The notes under the pieces: model-generated
Seen by the model: the letters and a program-made list of their open reading frames with translations, nothing else
Database searches by the model: none
What the model was told of the DNA's origin: nothing
DNA from: Candidatus Binataceae bacterium
GTDB lineage: Bacteria > Desulfobacterota > Binatia > Binatales > Binataceae
Length of the DNA: 56,749 nucleotides
Direction: 5' to 3'
Assembly (NCBI GenBank): GCA_035500095.1
Contig: DATJXN010000044.1
Span: 1 to 56,749 of the forward strand
Shown here: in pieces, positions 24,782 to 33,691 of the stretch
Position numbering within the stretch: position 1 is the stretch's first letter
Layout: each line of letters opens with the position of its first letter
Position numbers and translations under genes: made by a program

Positions 24782-25480
24782 CTAACGCCGCGCGACGCGC
24801 CCGCGCTCGGGCGGCCGCACCGCTATCGGTCCCGCGCCGACGCCGAACAAAAAACCGCCGATGTGCGCCCACCATGCCACGCCGCCCATCATTGAAGGCG
24901 CCGCGCCGCTCGCGATCCCCGAATAGAGTTGCGCGGCGAACCAGACGATCAGATAAAGCACCGCGGGAACGCGCAGGAAGAAGGGCGGAAAGAAAGTCAG
25001 GATGCTCCCGCGCGGATAGAGAATGAAATAGGCGCCAAGGATCCCCGCGATCGCGCCGCTCGCCCCAATCACCGGCACCATCGACTGCGGCGCCATCACC
25101 ACCGTCGCTGCGGCCGAGGCGATGCCGCTCAGGAGGTAGAAGGACAGGTAATGCGACGCCCCGGTCCGCTCCTCGACCGCGGGGCCGAAGATGAACAGGT
25201 AGAGCATGTTACCTGCAACATGGCCCACGCTGCCGTGGATGAACATCGAGGTAAGAACCGTAAACGGCGGCCATAGCCGGCCGTGCGCTCCGAACAGCAC
25301 CGCGCCATGCAGATGCGCGCGGGCTATCAGCGCCGGCACCATCGCGTAGCGCGTGACAAACCCCTCCGCCCGCGGGCCGAGCGACAGCTCGTACGCGAAC
25401 GCGGCGACGTTGGCCGCGATGAGCAGCGTGTTGACCGGGCTCAGCCGATGGCGTGCAACATTGTCGCGCAGCGGGATCAT
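24782..25480 (-). CDS. rhomboid-family intramembrane serine protease
   Basis: 232 residues with about six hydrophobic segments. The catalytic serine is S141 in GASGAI and the histidine H206 in WAHIGGF; the HGSVGHVAGNM motif at about 82-92 marks the second membrane helix. Rhomboids cleave substrate helices within the membrane. The C-terminus is short and basic. It lies between dnaB and the nitroreductase on the same strand, with a 163-bp gap before dnaB that probably carries the dnaB promoter. Confidence 0.92.
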   Translation of the reverse strand: MIPLRDNVARHRLSPVNTLLIAANVAAFAYELSLGPRAEGFVTRYAMVPALIARAHLHGAVLFGAHGRLWPPFTVLTSMFIHGSVGHVAGNMLYLFIFGPAVEERTGASHYLSFYLLSGIASAAATVVMAPQSMVPVIGASGAIAGILGAYFILYPRGSILTFFPPFFLRVPAVLYLIVWFAAQLYSGIASGAAPSMMGGVAWWAHIGGFLFGVGAGPIAVRPPERGRVARR

Positions 25481-25522
25481 CGCGGCGCCCGCATCAACCC
25501 CCGCCCCTGCGCCGCCGAGCGG

Positions 25523-26203
25523 CTAGCCGGGCCAGGGCTTCCCGTAAGTGTCGAGGCAGGCGACCTCGTTTACGGGCCGGCGGCGGACGGGTCCGATCTT
25601 GTCGAGCGGATAACCGATCGGCATCAGCGCGAAGGTCGCGACTTCGGGCGGCAGGGCAACGATCGCTTTGACCTCTTCCTCAAAGAAGGCGTGAATCGTG
25701 GTCAGAACCGTGCTCAGACCGAAGGCGCGGCACGCCAGGATGATGTTCTGGACGGCGGGATAGATGCTGGCGCCTTGGGTGCGCGCGGCTTTCGCCATCG
25801 CGGCCTGCACCTCCGGGCTGAGCGTGGCCGCTCCCGAGCCGGCCGGCGCAGATCTAAGGCAGGCGAGCAACAGCACCGGCGCCTCGTGCATGTGCTCGAA
25901 CAGGTAGACCACCGAACTCCAGAAACGCTTGTACTGCTCGTCGGTGAAATGGCTCGCGCGCGGACGCTCGGCGTAGAGCGCGGTCAGGATCTTCGACGCC
26001 TTGTGATAGATCGCGCCAAGCTGGCGGCGCTTCTCCGCGTCCTTGACCACGATGAACACCCAGGACTGCGCGTTGCTGCCCGACGGCGCGCGAATCGCCG
26101 CGTCGAGCACCTTGGTCATGATCTCATCGGGCACCGGGTCGGGCTTGAAGCGCCTGAGCGCGCGCGCCGAGTACATCGCCTCGAACAATCCAATTTCCGC
26201 CAT
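25523..26203 (-). CDS. nitroreductase family protein
   Basis: 226 residues from the ATG that gives MAEIGLFEAMYSARALRRF; the open frame continues 16 codons upstream but the family normally starts here. The FMN-binding RALRRFKPDPVP loop is at about 13-24, APSGSNAQSWVFIVV at about 39-53, and AVQNIILACRAFGLST in the C-terminal half. It is a homodimeric FMN enzyme reducing nitro, quinone or enone groups with NAD(P)H. Its exact substrate is unknown. The stop is 42 nt from the rhomboid start, so the two may be cotranscribed. Confidence 0.9.
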   Translation of the reverse strand: MAEIGLFEAMYSARALRRFKPDPVPDEIMTKVLDAAIRAPSGSNAQSWVFIVVKDAEKRRQLGAIYHKASKILTALYAERPRASHFTDEQYKRFWSSVVYLFEHMHEAPVLLLACLRSAPAGSGAATLSPEVQAAMAKAARTQGASIYPAVQNIILACRAFGLSTVLTTIHAFFEEEVKAIVALPPEVATFALMPIGYPLDKIGPVRRRPVNEVACLDTYGKPWPG

Positions 26204-26312
26204 CGCCGTAATCAGGCTCCTTTCGCCCCAACCAGGGCCGGGCTTCCCCAATTATCACGGAGCGCGGCGAAAAATCGAACCGGCGGCGGCGTCCTAGTCG
26301 GCGCGAATCAAC

Positions 26313-26966
26313 TTATGTTTGATCGCGTAACGCACGATTGCGGCCGTCGATTTGGCCTTGAGCTTCTGTTTGAGGTTGTCGCGATGGACCTGCGCGGTCT
26401 TGGGGCTGATTCCCAGCCGCGCCAGCGATGTCCTTGCTGGTTGCGCCCTCGCCGATCAGGCTTAAGACCTCGCGCTCGCGCCGGGTGAGCTTTACTGCGG
26501 CGCCGGGCCCACCGCGGGGCACCGCTTTGCGCGCGCTTTTTAGACGCGCGAGAACGGCGGGCGCAGCCGCGGTGCTCAGATACCGCCGGCCCGAGACAAC
26601 CGCGCGCAGCGCGCTCAGCAACTCGGCGGCGGCGTCGGTCTTGACCAGGTAGCCGGCCGCGCCGGCGTCGACCATCGCTTCGACCACGTACTCCTCGTCG
26701 TCGTGCTGGCTGAGGATTACGACCCGGGAACTCGGCGCCTCCTTGGCCAGACGATGCGCCGCGTTGAGGCCGCCCACACCCGGCATCCCGAGGTCGAGCA
26801 GCACGATGTCGGGATGCGTGCGGGCGGCGAGCGCCAGCGCTTCCTCGCCGGTGGCCGCCTCGCCGACGACGTCGCACTCGCGTTCGAGCACGGACCGCAG
26901 TGCCTCGCGAAACAGGCGATGATCGTCGGCGATGAGGACGCGGGTGCGTTCGCTGCCCATCGCCAC
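26313..26966 (-). CDS. NarL/LuxR-type response regulator, frameshifted in the DNA-binding domain
   Basis: As read, the receiver domain is complete (RVLIADDHR, phospho-acceptor Asp56 counted from the ATG at 26960, LVKTDAA lysine) and the LuxR helix-turn-helix begins LTRREREVLSLIGEGATSKDIA. After that the frame degenerates. One extra base near 26422 explains it: in the next frame the sequence reads RLGISPKTAQVHRDNL and ends with a normal LuxR C-terminus at a TAG at 26294-26296. The true gene therefore spans 26294-26966. It follows its histidine kinase by a few bases; a GTG at 26966 has GGAG 8 nt upstream. If the lesion is real, the regulator cannot bind DNA normally. Confidence 0.85.
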   Translation of the reverse strand: MAMGSERTRVLIADDHRLFREALRSVLERECDVVGEAATGEEALALAARTHPDIVLLDLGMPGVGGLNAAHRLAKEAPSSRVVILSQHDDEEYVVEAMVDAGAAGYLVKTDAAAELLSALRAVVSGRRYLSTAAAPAVLARLKSARKAVPRGGPGAAVKLTRREREVLSLIGEGATSKDIAGAAGNQPQDRAGPSRQPQTEAQGQIDGRNRALRDQT

Positions 26967-26971
26967 GATCG

Positions 26972-28621
26972 CTACTCCAGCGGAATCTCGGCCACCAGCC
27001 GGGTCATTCCGCGCCGCGACTCGATTCGCATCGCACCGCCAAGAAATTCCAGGCGCTCGGCAAGTCCGCCAAGGCCCATCCCGTCCGCGGCGCGCGTACC
27101 GGGTTCGATCCCGCGGCCGTTGTCGCTTACGGTAAGCCGGGCGACGCCGGTATCGCACGCCACGAGAACCTCGACCTGCGTGGCGCGGGCGTGCCGGACG
27201 ACGTTGGCCAGCGCCTCGCGCGCGACCTGGTAGCACACCTGGGCGACGTTGGGCGGCAGGCGATTGGCCGCTGCCGCGCCCTTGAGCTTCGTCGCCATTC
27301 CGCCAGCGGTCAGAGAATCGAGCTCGGCACGGAGCGCAGCGCCGAGCGTGCGCTTGCCAATCTCCGCCGGGCGCAACTCGCGCAGCCGTACACTCAACTC
27401 TCCCTCCAGCCGCTCGAAGATGGCACGCGCTTCGTCGCGTCCGCCTTCGAGCGCAAGCCGCGCGGCGGCGAGCAGCTGGGCCTGGTCGTCGTGCAGGTCG
27501 CGCGCGATCCGCGCGCGCTCGGCTTCGACCGCGCCGAATAGCCGCGTGCCGAGCGCGCGCACCAGCTCGCCGAGACGCGCCGCGCGCTCGGCCGCGGCCC
27601 ATCCAGCGGTCACCGGCCCAAGCCGGGCGGCCAGCGCCTCGGCGCGCTCGCGCGCGGCCGCCTCCAGCGGCCTCGCGCTCGCTAGCGCGACCGCGCCGCC
27701 CTCGAATGGGACGCAGAGATAGTCGGCGAAGCTCTTGAACAGGAGGTCCTCGCCCCACGCGCCGGCGCGCCGGGCGCTGGCGCTGCGGACGACCGTCGTG
27801 CGCCGGCGTATCGCGTCGCTGAGCGCGCTCCTGGCGTCAGCGATGAGCGCGGCACCAAGCGAACGCGTCGAGGCGGCGGCGACACGCGGCGGCACGGCGG
27901 CGCCTTCGCTCACCGCGACGATCCATGCGGCGAAGGGTCCCGCTGCCGCAAAGAGCCGACCGAGACCGGTCCATCGCTGGCGGGGCGCAAACTTGAGCGC
28001 GGTCGCGACTGCGCGCTCGACGCGTCCGCTGTCGCCGCGCTCGCGCCGCGCCGCCGCGCGCTCGGCGGCGAGCCGCTCGGTCGCGGTGGCGGCGCGGTCA
28101 CGCCAGAACCACAGCGAGGCGGCTTCTTCGCTGAGCTCGATTTCGGCGAGCGCGTGGCGCCGGACCAGATCGAGCAACGCTTCGCTGTGCGACGGCGGAA
28201 CGCCGTGAGGCACCAGCATCACGATGCTGGCCTGGGCGGTGGGCGAGGCCGATGACGACACGCCGTAGGCTTCGAGACGGTTGTGCACCGGAAGCGCGCG
28301 GCCGCATCGGAGCTCGACCTCGGCGGCGCTCATCCGCAGGCTTGCACCGCCGGACGCGTCGCGGCCGCGTCCGTCGGCGGCCCCCGTGCGCGAGAGCATC
28401 CCCAGGATAGCCCACAGCGCCGGTTCCCATCCGGGATTGGCGGGCGCGTAGGCGGCGCCGCTGTCGGTTGCGCGCTGCCAGGAGATGAGGCACGCGCCAC
28501 CGCCGGCCGCGGCCGGCGCCAGCACCGCAAGGGCATTCATCCTGCCTGCCAGTGAGTCGGCAGGCGCCGCGTATGCCGATACGCCGGCCTCAGTGCGGCT
28601 CAGCACAGATCGGTCGGTCAC
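26972..28621 (-). CDS. NarL-family sensor histidine kinase (HisKA_3)
   Basis: 549 residues. The C-terminal kinase core has the HisKA_3 dimerisation motif ARDLHDDQAQLL with phospho-acceptor His377, an N box REALANVVRHARA, G1 DNGRGIEP and G2 GLGGLAERLEFLGG. No membrane segment is evident in the N-terminal 370 residues, so it is probably a soluble sensor with one or two GAF-like modules, very rich in Ala and Arg. It forms an operon with the response regulator downstream. The signal is unknown. Confidence 0.88.
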   Translation of the reverse strand: MTDRSVLSRTEAGVSAYAAPADSLAGRMNALAVLAPAAAGGGACLISWQRATDSGAAYAPANPGWEPALWAILGMLSRTGAADGRGRDASGGASLRMSAAEVELRCGRALPVHNRLEAYGVSSSASPTAQASIVMLVPHGVPPSHSEALLDLVRRHALAEIELSEEAASLWFWRDRAATATERLAAERAAARRERGDSGRVERAVATALKFAPRQRWTGLGRLFAAAGPFAAWIVAVSEGAAVPPRVAAASTRSLGAALIADARSALSDAIRRRTTVVRSASARRAGAWGEDLLFKSFADYLCVPFEGGAVALASARPLEAAARERAEALAARLGPVTAGWAAAERAARLGELVRALGTRLFGAVEAERARIARDLHDDQAQLLAAARLALEGGRDEARAIFERLEGELSVRLRELRPAEIGKRTLGAALRAELDSLTAGGMATKLKGAAAANRLPPNVAQVCYQVAREALANVVRHARATQVEVLVACDTGVARLTVSDNGRGIEPGTRAADGMGLGGLAERLEFLGGAMRIESRRGMTRLVAEIPLE

Positions 28622-28686
28622 TCTCGCTCTCCCCTGCGGCGCGCGATCGCACTCACTGACTAATGCTTGTCATGCACGCCGAATGA

Positions 28687-31464
28687 CTAATGATGACCCG
28701 AGTCGGCGGGCTGACCGAGCTGCGCACCAAGTTGCTGCATCTCGCTGCCGAACTGGGCCCAGTCGCCGGTCTTGAGCGCCGCAAGCGCGCGATTGTAGTG
28801 CATGCTGGCGCCCGTCAAGTCGCCTTTGGCGACGGGCGGCGGGTTGGCCGCGCCGGTGGCGATCGGCGCGGTGAGCGTTTGCGGCGTGACGGCCGCGACG
28901 GTCGGGGCCTCGATTCCGGGCGGCGCGGTGAAGAGCACGTTCAGCGTGCTTTCGAGGTCGTGCCCCATTACGATCCGGTCGCTGTAAGCGGCGATCACGC
29001 GCTGCAATTCCGGAAGCTGGCCGTTTTCCGCGCGGATATAGAGCGGTTCCACGTAGAGCAGCGCGTCCTCGATCGGGAAGACCAGCAGGTTGCCCAGAAT
29101 GACCTTGGAGCCCATCTGGTTCCATAATGAGTATTGCTGCGAGATATCGGGATTCTGGTTGATGCGCGCCTGGATCTGGTAGGGGCCATAAAACAGGCGG
29201 TCCTTGGAGAAGGCGAATTCGAACAGATGGCCGTAGTCGGCGCCATCGCATCGCGCGCCCAGCCAAGAAATCATGTTGTCGCGCACGGTGCCGCGGCTTT
29301 CCGGCACCATCGGCAGCATCAGTATGTATTCGTCATGGGTCTCTCCTGGGAGCCGCATGATTACATAGTAGGGCTGCATAGGAACGGTCTCGCCGGCATA
29401 GTTTTCGCGCGGGAAACCCCATTGGTCCTCGCGATTATAGAATACGACCGGGTCGGTCATGTGATAGGTGCGATAGATATCGGCCTGGATCAGAAAGTAG
29501 TCTTCAGGATAGCGGATGTGCTGACGCAGATCGTCGGGCATCGCCGAGAGCGGCTTGAACATCGCGGGAAAAATCGACTGCCAGGTTCGAATGACCGGAT
29601 CGGCGGGGTCGGCGATGTAGAAATCGGTGGTGCCGTTGTATGCATCGACCACTACCTTGACCGAATTGCGGATATAGTTGATTCCCTCTGAGTTGCGCTG
29701 CGAGTATGGGAAATGATCGCTGGTGGTGTAGCAGTCCAGAATCCATACCAGATGGCCGTCGTGCAGCACCAGGTAGGGGTCGCGGTCCTGGCCCAGAAAC
29801 GGCGCGAGCCGCGCCACGCGGTCGCTGATGTTGCGCCGGAGCATGATACGGCTGCCGTCGGTGATGTTGCGGGTCACCAGCAGGTTGAGGTCGCGGAAGA
29901 AGTAACTGAACAAGAGGCGCCGGATCAGCCCGCTGACCGCCACGCCGCCCGTGCCCTTGTAGAATGAATAGACATTGTCGGCGCCCAGCGGATAGTCAAA
30001 TTCGGGAGTCGCCGCCTTGACGATCGCGTAACTATCCTGTTCCTGGCCAAAATAGATGGCGGGCTGCGGCACCTTGAAGCCGACATTCGATTCCGCCGGG
30101 ATGTTCTTGATGTAAAAGACCGGCAAGCCTTCGCTGTCCTTGGCGTTGACCGGGCTCATCGTCAGCCCGCTGCCATGGGTGAACTTGAGATGGCGGTTGA
30201 CCCAGGTTTGCGCGTTCTCCGGCAGCAGCGCGATATTGAGTTCGCGCGGCGCGAGCATCACCTCGGTGTACTTGCCGTCGATCCAGTAGCGGTCGATATC
30301 GACGTCCTGAAAATCGTAGTAGAGCCGGATTTCCTGCAACTGACGGTACGTCGCGAGCAGCGGACGCGGGTCCCACAGCCGGATGTTATTGACGGTGGGC
30401 GCGTCCTGCTCCAGCGAAGCCTGGGTGAGCTTTCCCTTGCCGTTGAACTGGCGCACGTCGACGCTGTCCAGATGGTATGCCATCCGGGTCAACGCGATGT
30501 TGCGTTCGAGGTAGGGCTTCTCGACGCGCAGTTCGTCGGGTTTGACGTAGAGCTTTTCGATTGCCGGCTGGATCAGATTGAGGAAGACCGCCGGGCCGAA
30601 CAGCACTATCGCCGCGACCACCGGCAGCCTCAACCCCCGCTGCCTCACGTTGGCCAGGCAGACCACCGCGCCGACCAGCGAGAGCGCGACCAGCAGCCAC
30701 AGCCCCGGTTCCCAGAGCACGAGATCGACGTAGCGCAGGCCGTAAACCACCCCGTTTGTGTGCAGCAGGAGTTCGGGCCGCGCCAGCCAATAGTTCATCG
30801 CGCGCTGCAGGAAAAAGACCGCGAACAGCACGGAGAAGTGCGCGGCCGCGGCGCCCGAAATGCGCGGGGGCGAATCGCGGAAGTCCAGCGCTCCGCGCGC
30901 CCAGTAAATCATTCCCGTCGCGACCGCGGTCAGGAACAGGATCAGCATGAACAAGTCCCGCCAGTCCTCGAGCAGCGGCAGGGTAAAGACGTAGAACGCG
31001 AGATCTTTGCCGAAGGCCGGATCGGTGCGGCCAAAAGACGCAGCGTGGAAACCTTTGAGGTAGGTGTCCCACGACGATGCCTCGCCCGAGGCTGCGAACA
31101 GGCCGAGCAGGGCCGCGGCGCCGACCACCAGCAGGCGCCAGGGAATACGGTCGCCGAGCGCGCGGATCAGCTCGGGAAGATTGACCTCGGTCATTTCTTC
31201 GGAGCGGCGGACGATATGAAGCCGCTCGCGCTCCTGGCTCCAATGCAAAGCGGCGAACCCGCTTGCGCATATTGCGACGAAGGCGACGAGCCATACCGCG
31301 GAGAAAATCGCGACCTGCGCGCCGAGCTGGGTCAGGAAGACAGAGCGGTAACCGAGCGCGCCGAACCAGAGTAGATCGACCAGCAACTCGTCGGCGAGTC
31401 CCAGGACGATCAGAACGAGAATGATGAGCGCGGCAAGACCGAACAGGATAATCCGCGGTCGCAT
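28687..31464 (-). CDS. UPF0182 family large membrane protein
   Basis: 925 residues, typical for UPF0182. About seven hydrophobic segments occupy the first 310 residues (opening with IILFGLAALIILVLIVLGLA), then a large soluble region follows, probably outside the cytoplasm, with family motifs such as YLERNIALTRMAYHL, RFGxxQ-free WDPRPLLATYRQLQ and VFPIEDALLYVEPLYI. The tail has a proline/alanine-rich linker and a short terminal helix (ALAALKTGDWAQFG). Function of the family is unknown. GGGAG precedes the ATG. The DUF1232 gene is 18 nt upstream on the same strand. Confidence 0.93.
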   Translation of the reverse strand: MRPRIILFGLAALIILVLIVLGLADELLVDLLWFGALGYRSVFLTQLGAQVAIFSAVWLVAFVAICASGFAALHWSQERERLHIVRRSEEMTEVNLPELIRALGDRIPWRLLVVGAAALLGLFAASGEASSWDTYLKGFHAASFGRTDPAFGKDLAFYVFTLPLLEDWRDLFMLILFLTAVATGMIYWARGALDFRDSPPRISGAAAAHFSVLFAVFFLQRAMNYWLARPELLLHTNGVVYGLRYVDLVLWEPGLWLLVALSLVGAVVCLANVRQRGLRLPVVAAIVLFGPAVFLNLIQPAIEKLYVKPDELRVEKPYLERNIALTRMAYHLDSVDVRQFNGKGKLTQASLEQDAPTVNNIRLWDPRPLLATYRQLQEIRLYYDFQDVDIDRYWIDGKYTEVMLAPRELNIALLPENAQTWVNRHLKFTHGSGLTMSPVNAKDSEGLPVFYIKNIPAESNVGFKVPQPAIYFGQEQDSYAIVKAATPEFDYPLGADNVYSFYKGTGGVAVSGLIRRLLFSYFFRDLNLLVTRNITDGSRIMLRRNISDRVARLAPFLGQDRDPYLVLHDGHLVWILDCYTTSDHFPYSQRNSEGINYIRNSVKVVVDAYNGTTDFYIADPADPVIRTWQSIFPAMFKPLSAMPDDLRQHIRYPEDYFLIQADIYRTYHMTDPVVFYNREDQWGFPRENYAGETVPMQPYYVIMRLPGETHDEYILMLPMVPESRGTVRDNMISWLGARCDGADYGHLFEFAFSKDRLFYGPYQIQARINQNPDISQQYSLWNQMGSKVILGNLLVFPIEDALLYVEPLYIRAENGQLPELQRVIAAYSDRIVMGHDLESTLNVLFTAPPGIEAPTVAAVTPQTLTAPIATGAANPPPVAKGDLTGASMHYNRALAALKTGDWAQFGSEMQQLGAQLGQPADSGHH

Positions 31465-31482
31465 CTATATGGGCTCCCGGCG

Positions 31483-31848
31483 CTAGGCGCCGCGCGCGAC
31501 GTCGCTTACGTGCTCGCGCACCACGTCGGGCGGGCACAGCCAGATGAAGATTTTGAGGCAGATGAAACCAACGAGGAGCCAGTCGAGTTCGCCGATCACC
31601 GGGATGAAATCGAACTCGAGCAGCGGCGGAGAGATCAGGGCGAGCACCCCCATAAACGGTACTGCCTTGGCCAGAGCGGAGACCCGCGCGTCGTGCATCA
31701 GGCGCCAGAACACGCGGACGAACTGGGGCAGAAACATTATCAGCCCGCGCATCTGCAGCGGGCCCATCAATTGCATTCTGAGAAGTCGGCTAAACACTGC
31801 TGTGTTCTTTTTATACTCCACCAGGGGCTCCGGCCCAAGGCCGCCCAT
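31483..31848 (-). CDS. DUF1232 (YkvA-like) membrane protein
   Basis: 121 residues; the conserved DUF1232 core is at about 50-105, with LLEFDFIPVIGELDWLLVG containing two hydrophobic helices. The N-terminal 40 residues contain several possible Met starts (residues 25, 28, 33, 38) and none has a clear ribosome site, so the start is uncertain. It sits 18 nt before the UPF0182 gene and may be cotranscribed with it. Function unknown. Confidence 0.8.
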   Translation of the reverse strand: MGGLGPEPLVEYKKNTAVFSRLLRMQLMGPLQMRGLIMFLPQFVRVFWRLMHDARVSALAKAVPFMGVLALISPPLLEFDFIPVIGELDWLLVGFICLKIFIWLCPPDVVREHVSDVARGA

Positions 31849-31947
31849 TGCCAGACGCCGGGTGCCCGAGCCGGCCGACGCATCGCGTGGGAGCGCAGAG
31901 CGTCAATCTGCTAGAGTTATACGCGGGACAGACAGGAGGGCGAGCGG

Positions 31948-33678
31948 GTGAAGCGGCATATGTCGATGGGCGATTTTCTGGTCGCCTACCTGCACAAGAT
32001 CGGTACTACTCACGTCTTTGGAATCCCGGGAGACCTCGCGCTGAAGCTCTTTTTCGCGCTGGGCCGCCGCGAAGGGCCGCAAATCATGACCTTTTCGCAT
32101 GAGCCGGGCGTCGGGTTCGCGGCCGACGGCTATGCCCGCGCCACCGGCAAAATCGGCGTCATTTGCGTGACTTACGGCGCCGGCGGCCACAACATGGTCA
32201 ACCCGGTAGCCGGCTCTTTTTCCGAGCGCGTGCCCCTGCTGATCCTCTCCGGCGGGCCCGGCGAGGAGGAGCGCAAGCTGGGCACGCTGATTCATCATCA
32301 GGCGCGCGAAATCGAATCCCAGCATCGCATCTACCAGGAAGTCACCTGCGCCTCGGCCGTGCTGACCGACCCCCGCCGCGCCGCGCGACAACTGCATGAC
32401 GTGGTTCGCGCCATCTGGGCCGAGCAGCGCCCCGGCTACATCGAGATCCATCGCGACATGGTCGACCGCGAGATCGAGGTGCCCGAAGAGCTGCTGGACT
32501 GGGACGGCCATCTGCGCTTCCAGGAATCCGATGCGCGCCGGCTCGAAGAGGCTGCGCGAGAGACCGCAGCGCTGTTCAACGAAAGCCGCAAGCCCGTGCT
32601 GATCGCGGGCATCGAGATCCATCGCTACAAGGCCTCGCGCGAGTTGGTCGATCTGGCCGAGCAGATGGGCGCGCCGGTGCTGACTACGGTGCTCGGCAAG
32701 GGCGCCTTCCCGATGGACCATCCGCTGTACATGGGCGTCCACGTCGGGCCGATAAGTCCCGCGCCGATCGTTGCGCGGATGGACGAGGCAGACTTCGTGC
32801 TGAACCTCGGATGCCTTAAGACCGACATGAACTTCGGCAATCGCCCGCCCGAGATCATCGAGGGCAAGTCGGTATGGGCGGTGGACCGGCGGGTCGATGT
32901 CAAGTACCACACCTATATGGATGTCGCCGTGCGCGATTTCGTGCGCGCGCTGCGCAAGCAGAATATCCGCCGCCACGAGGAGACCGTGCGCTACGCCGAC
33001 AACCTGCGCGAGGCGATCGGCGGCGCGAACGGCGGCGGCGCGGCGCTTAAGGTTGGCGAGATTTTGATGCTGGTCAACGAGTTTCTCGCCGCGCACAAGC
33101 GCTACATGGTGGTGGCCGAGTCGGGCGACATGCTGTTCGGCGGCCTCGACGTGCGCGTGCCGCATGGCGGAACCTACCTGGCGCAGGGATTTTACGCTTC
33201 GATGGGATTTGCGGTGCCGGCCGCGCTCGGCGCGCAGATCGGGGCGGGGCCGCGTCCGCTCGTGCTCTGCGGCGACGGGGGTTTTCAGATGACCGGTCCG
33301 GAAATTTCGCACGCGCCCATCTTCGGCGCCAATCCGATCGTGATCGTGATCAACAATGGCGGATGGGGCATCTTTCGGCCGGTCGCGAGCGAGCGCCGCG
33401 ACCTGCTCGACATACCGGCGTGGCCGTACGCGCGGCTGGGCGAGGCCTGGGGCGGCGCGGGCTTCGAGGTAAGCAACCCGGCGGAACTGCGGAGCGCGCT
33501 TGAGGCGGCGCATCGCGGCCCCGGCTTCGCGATTATCGACGCGAGGATCGGCCGCGACGATCTGTCGCCCGTCACGGTGAAATATATCCAGGCGGCTGCG
33601 GAGCGTTCCAAGGCGCCGCCCGCCGAACGCCGCATCGGCGGCGGGCATCACGGCCGCGCCCGCGCCGATCGAGGCTGA
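31948..33678 (+). CDS. thiamine-pyrophosphate-dependent enzyme (2-oxoacid decarboxylase / acetolactate-synthase-like)
   Basis: 576 residues with the three-domain TPP enzyme layout. The catalytic Glu is E52 in FSHEPGVGFAADGYA, the TPP-Mg motif starts at G442 (GDGGFQMTG) and ends with NNGGWGIF at about 469-476. The HEPGVGFAADGYAR pattern is of the indolepyruvate/phenylpyruvate decarboxylase type rather than true acetolactate synthase. It would decarboxylate an aromatic or branched 2-oxoacid to an aldehyde. The GTG start has AGGAGGG 7 nt upstream. The AMP-binding gene follows after 13 nt and the SDR further on, suggesting one transcript. Confidence 0.87.
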   Translation: MKRHMSMGDFLVAYLHKIGTTHVFGIPGDLALKLFFALGRREGPQIMTFSHEPGVGFAADGYARATGKIGVICVTYGAGGHNMVNPVAGSFSERVPLLILSGGPGEEERKLGTLIHHQAREIESQHRIYQEVTCASAVLTDPRRAARQLHDVVRAIWAEQRPGYIEIHRDMVDREIEVPEELLDWDGHLRFQESDARRLEEAARETAALFNESRKPVLIAGIEIHRYKASRELVDLAEQMGAPVLTTVLGKGAFPMDHPLYMGVHVGPISPAPIVARMDEADFVLNLGCLKTDMNFGNRPPEIIEGKSVWAVDRRVDVKYHTYMDVAVRDFVRALRKQNIRRHEETVRYADNLREAIGGANGGGAALKVGEILMLVNEFLAAHKRYMVVAESGDMLFGGLDVRVPHGGTYLAQGFYASMGFAVPAALGAQIGAGPRPLVLCGDGGFQMTGPEISHAPIFGANPIVIVINNGGWGIFRPVASERRDLLDIPAWPYARLGEAWGGAGFEVSNPAELRSALEAAHRGPGFAIIDARIGRDDLSPVTVKYIQAAAERSKAPPAERRIGGGHHGRARADRG

Positions 33679-33691
33679 TCTGTCGCCGCCG

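Noticed and set aside
26967..27758. Long N-terminal extension of the response-regulator frame
   Set aside because: It runs inside the histidine kinase gene in another frame and has no domain; the receiver begins right at 26960.
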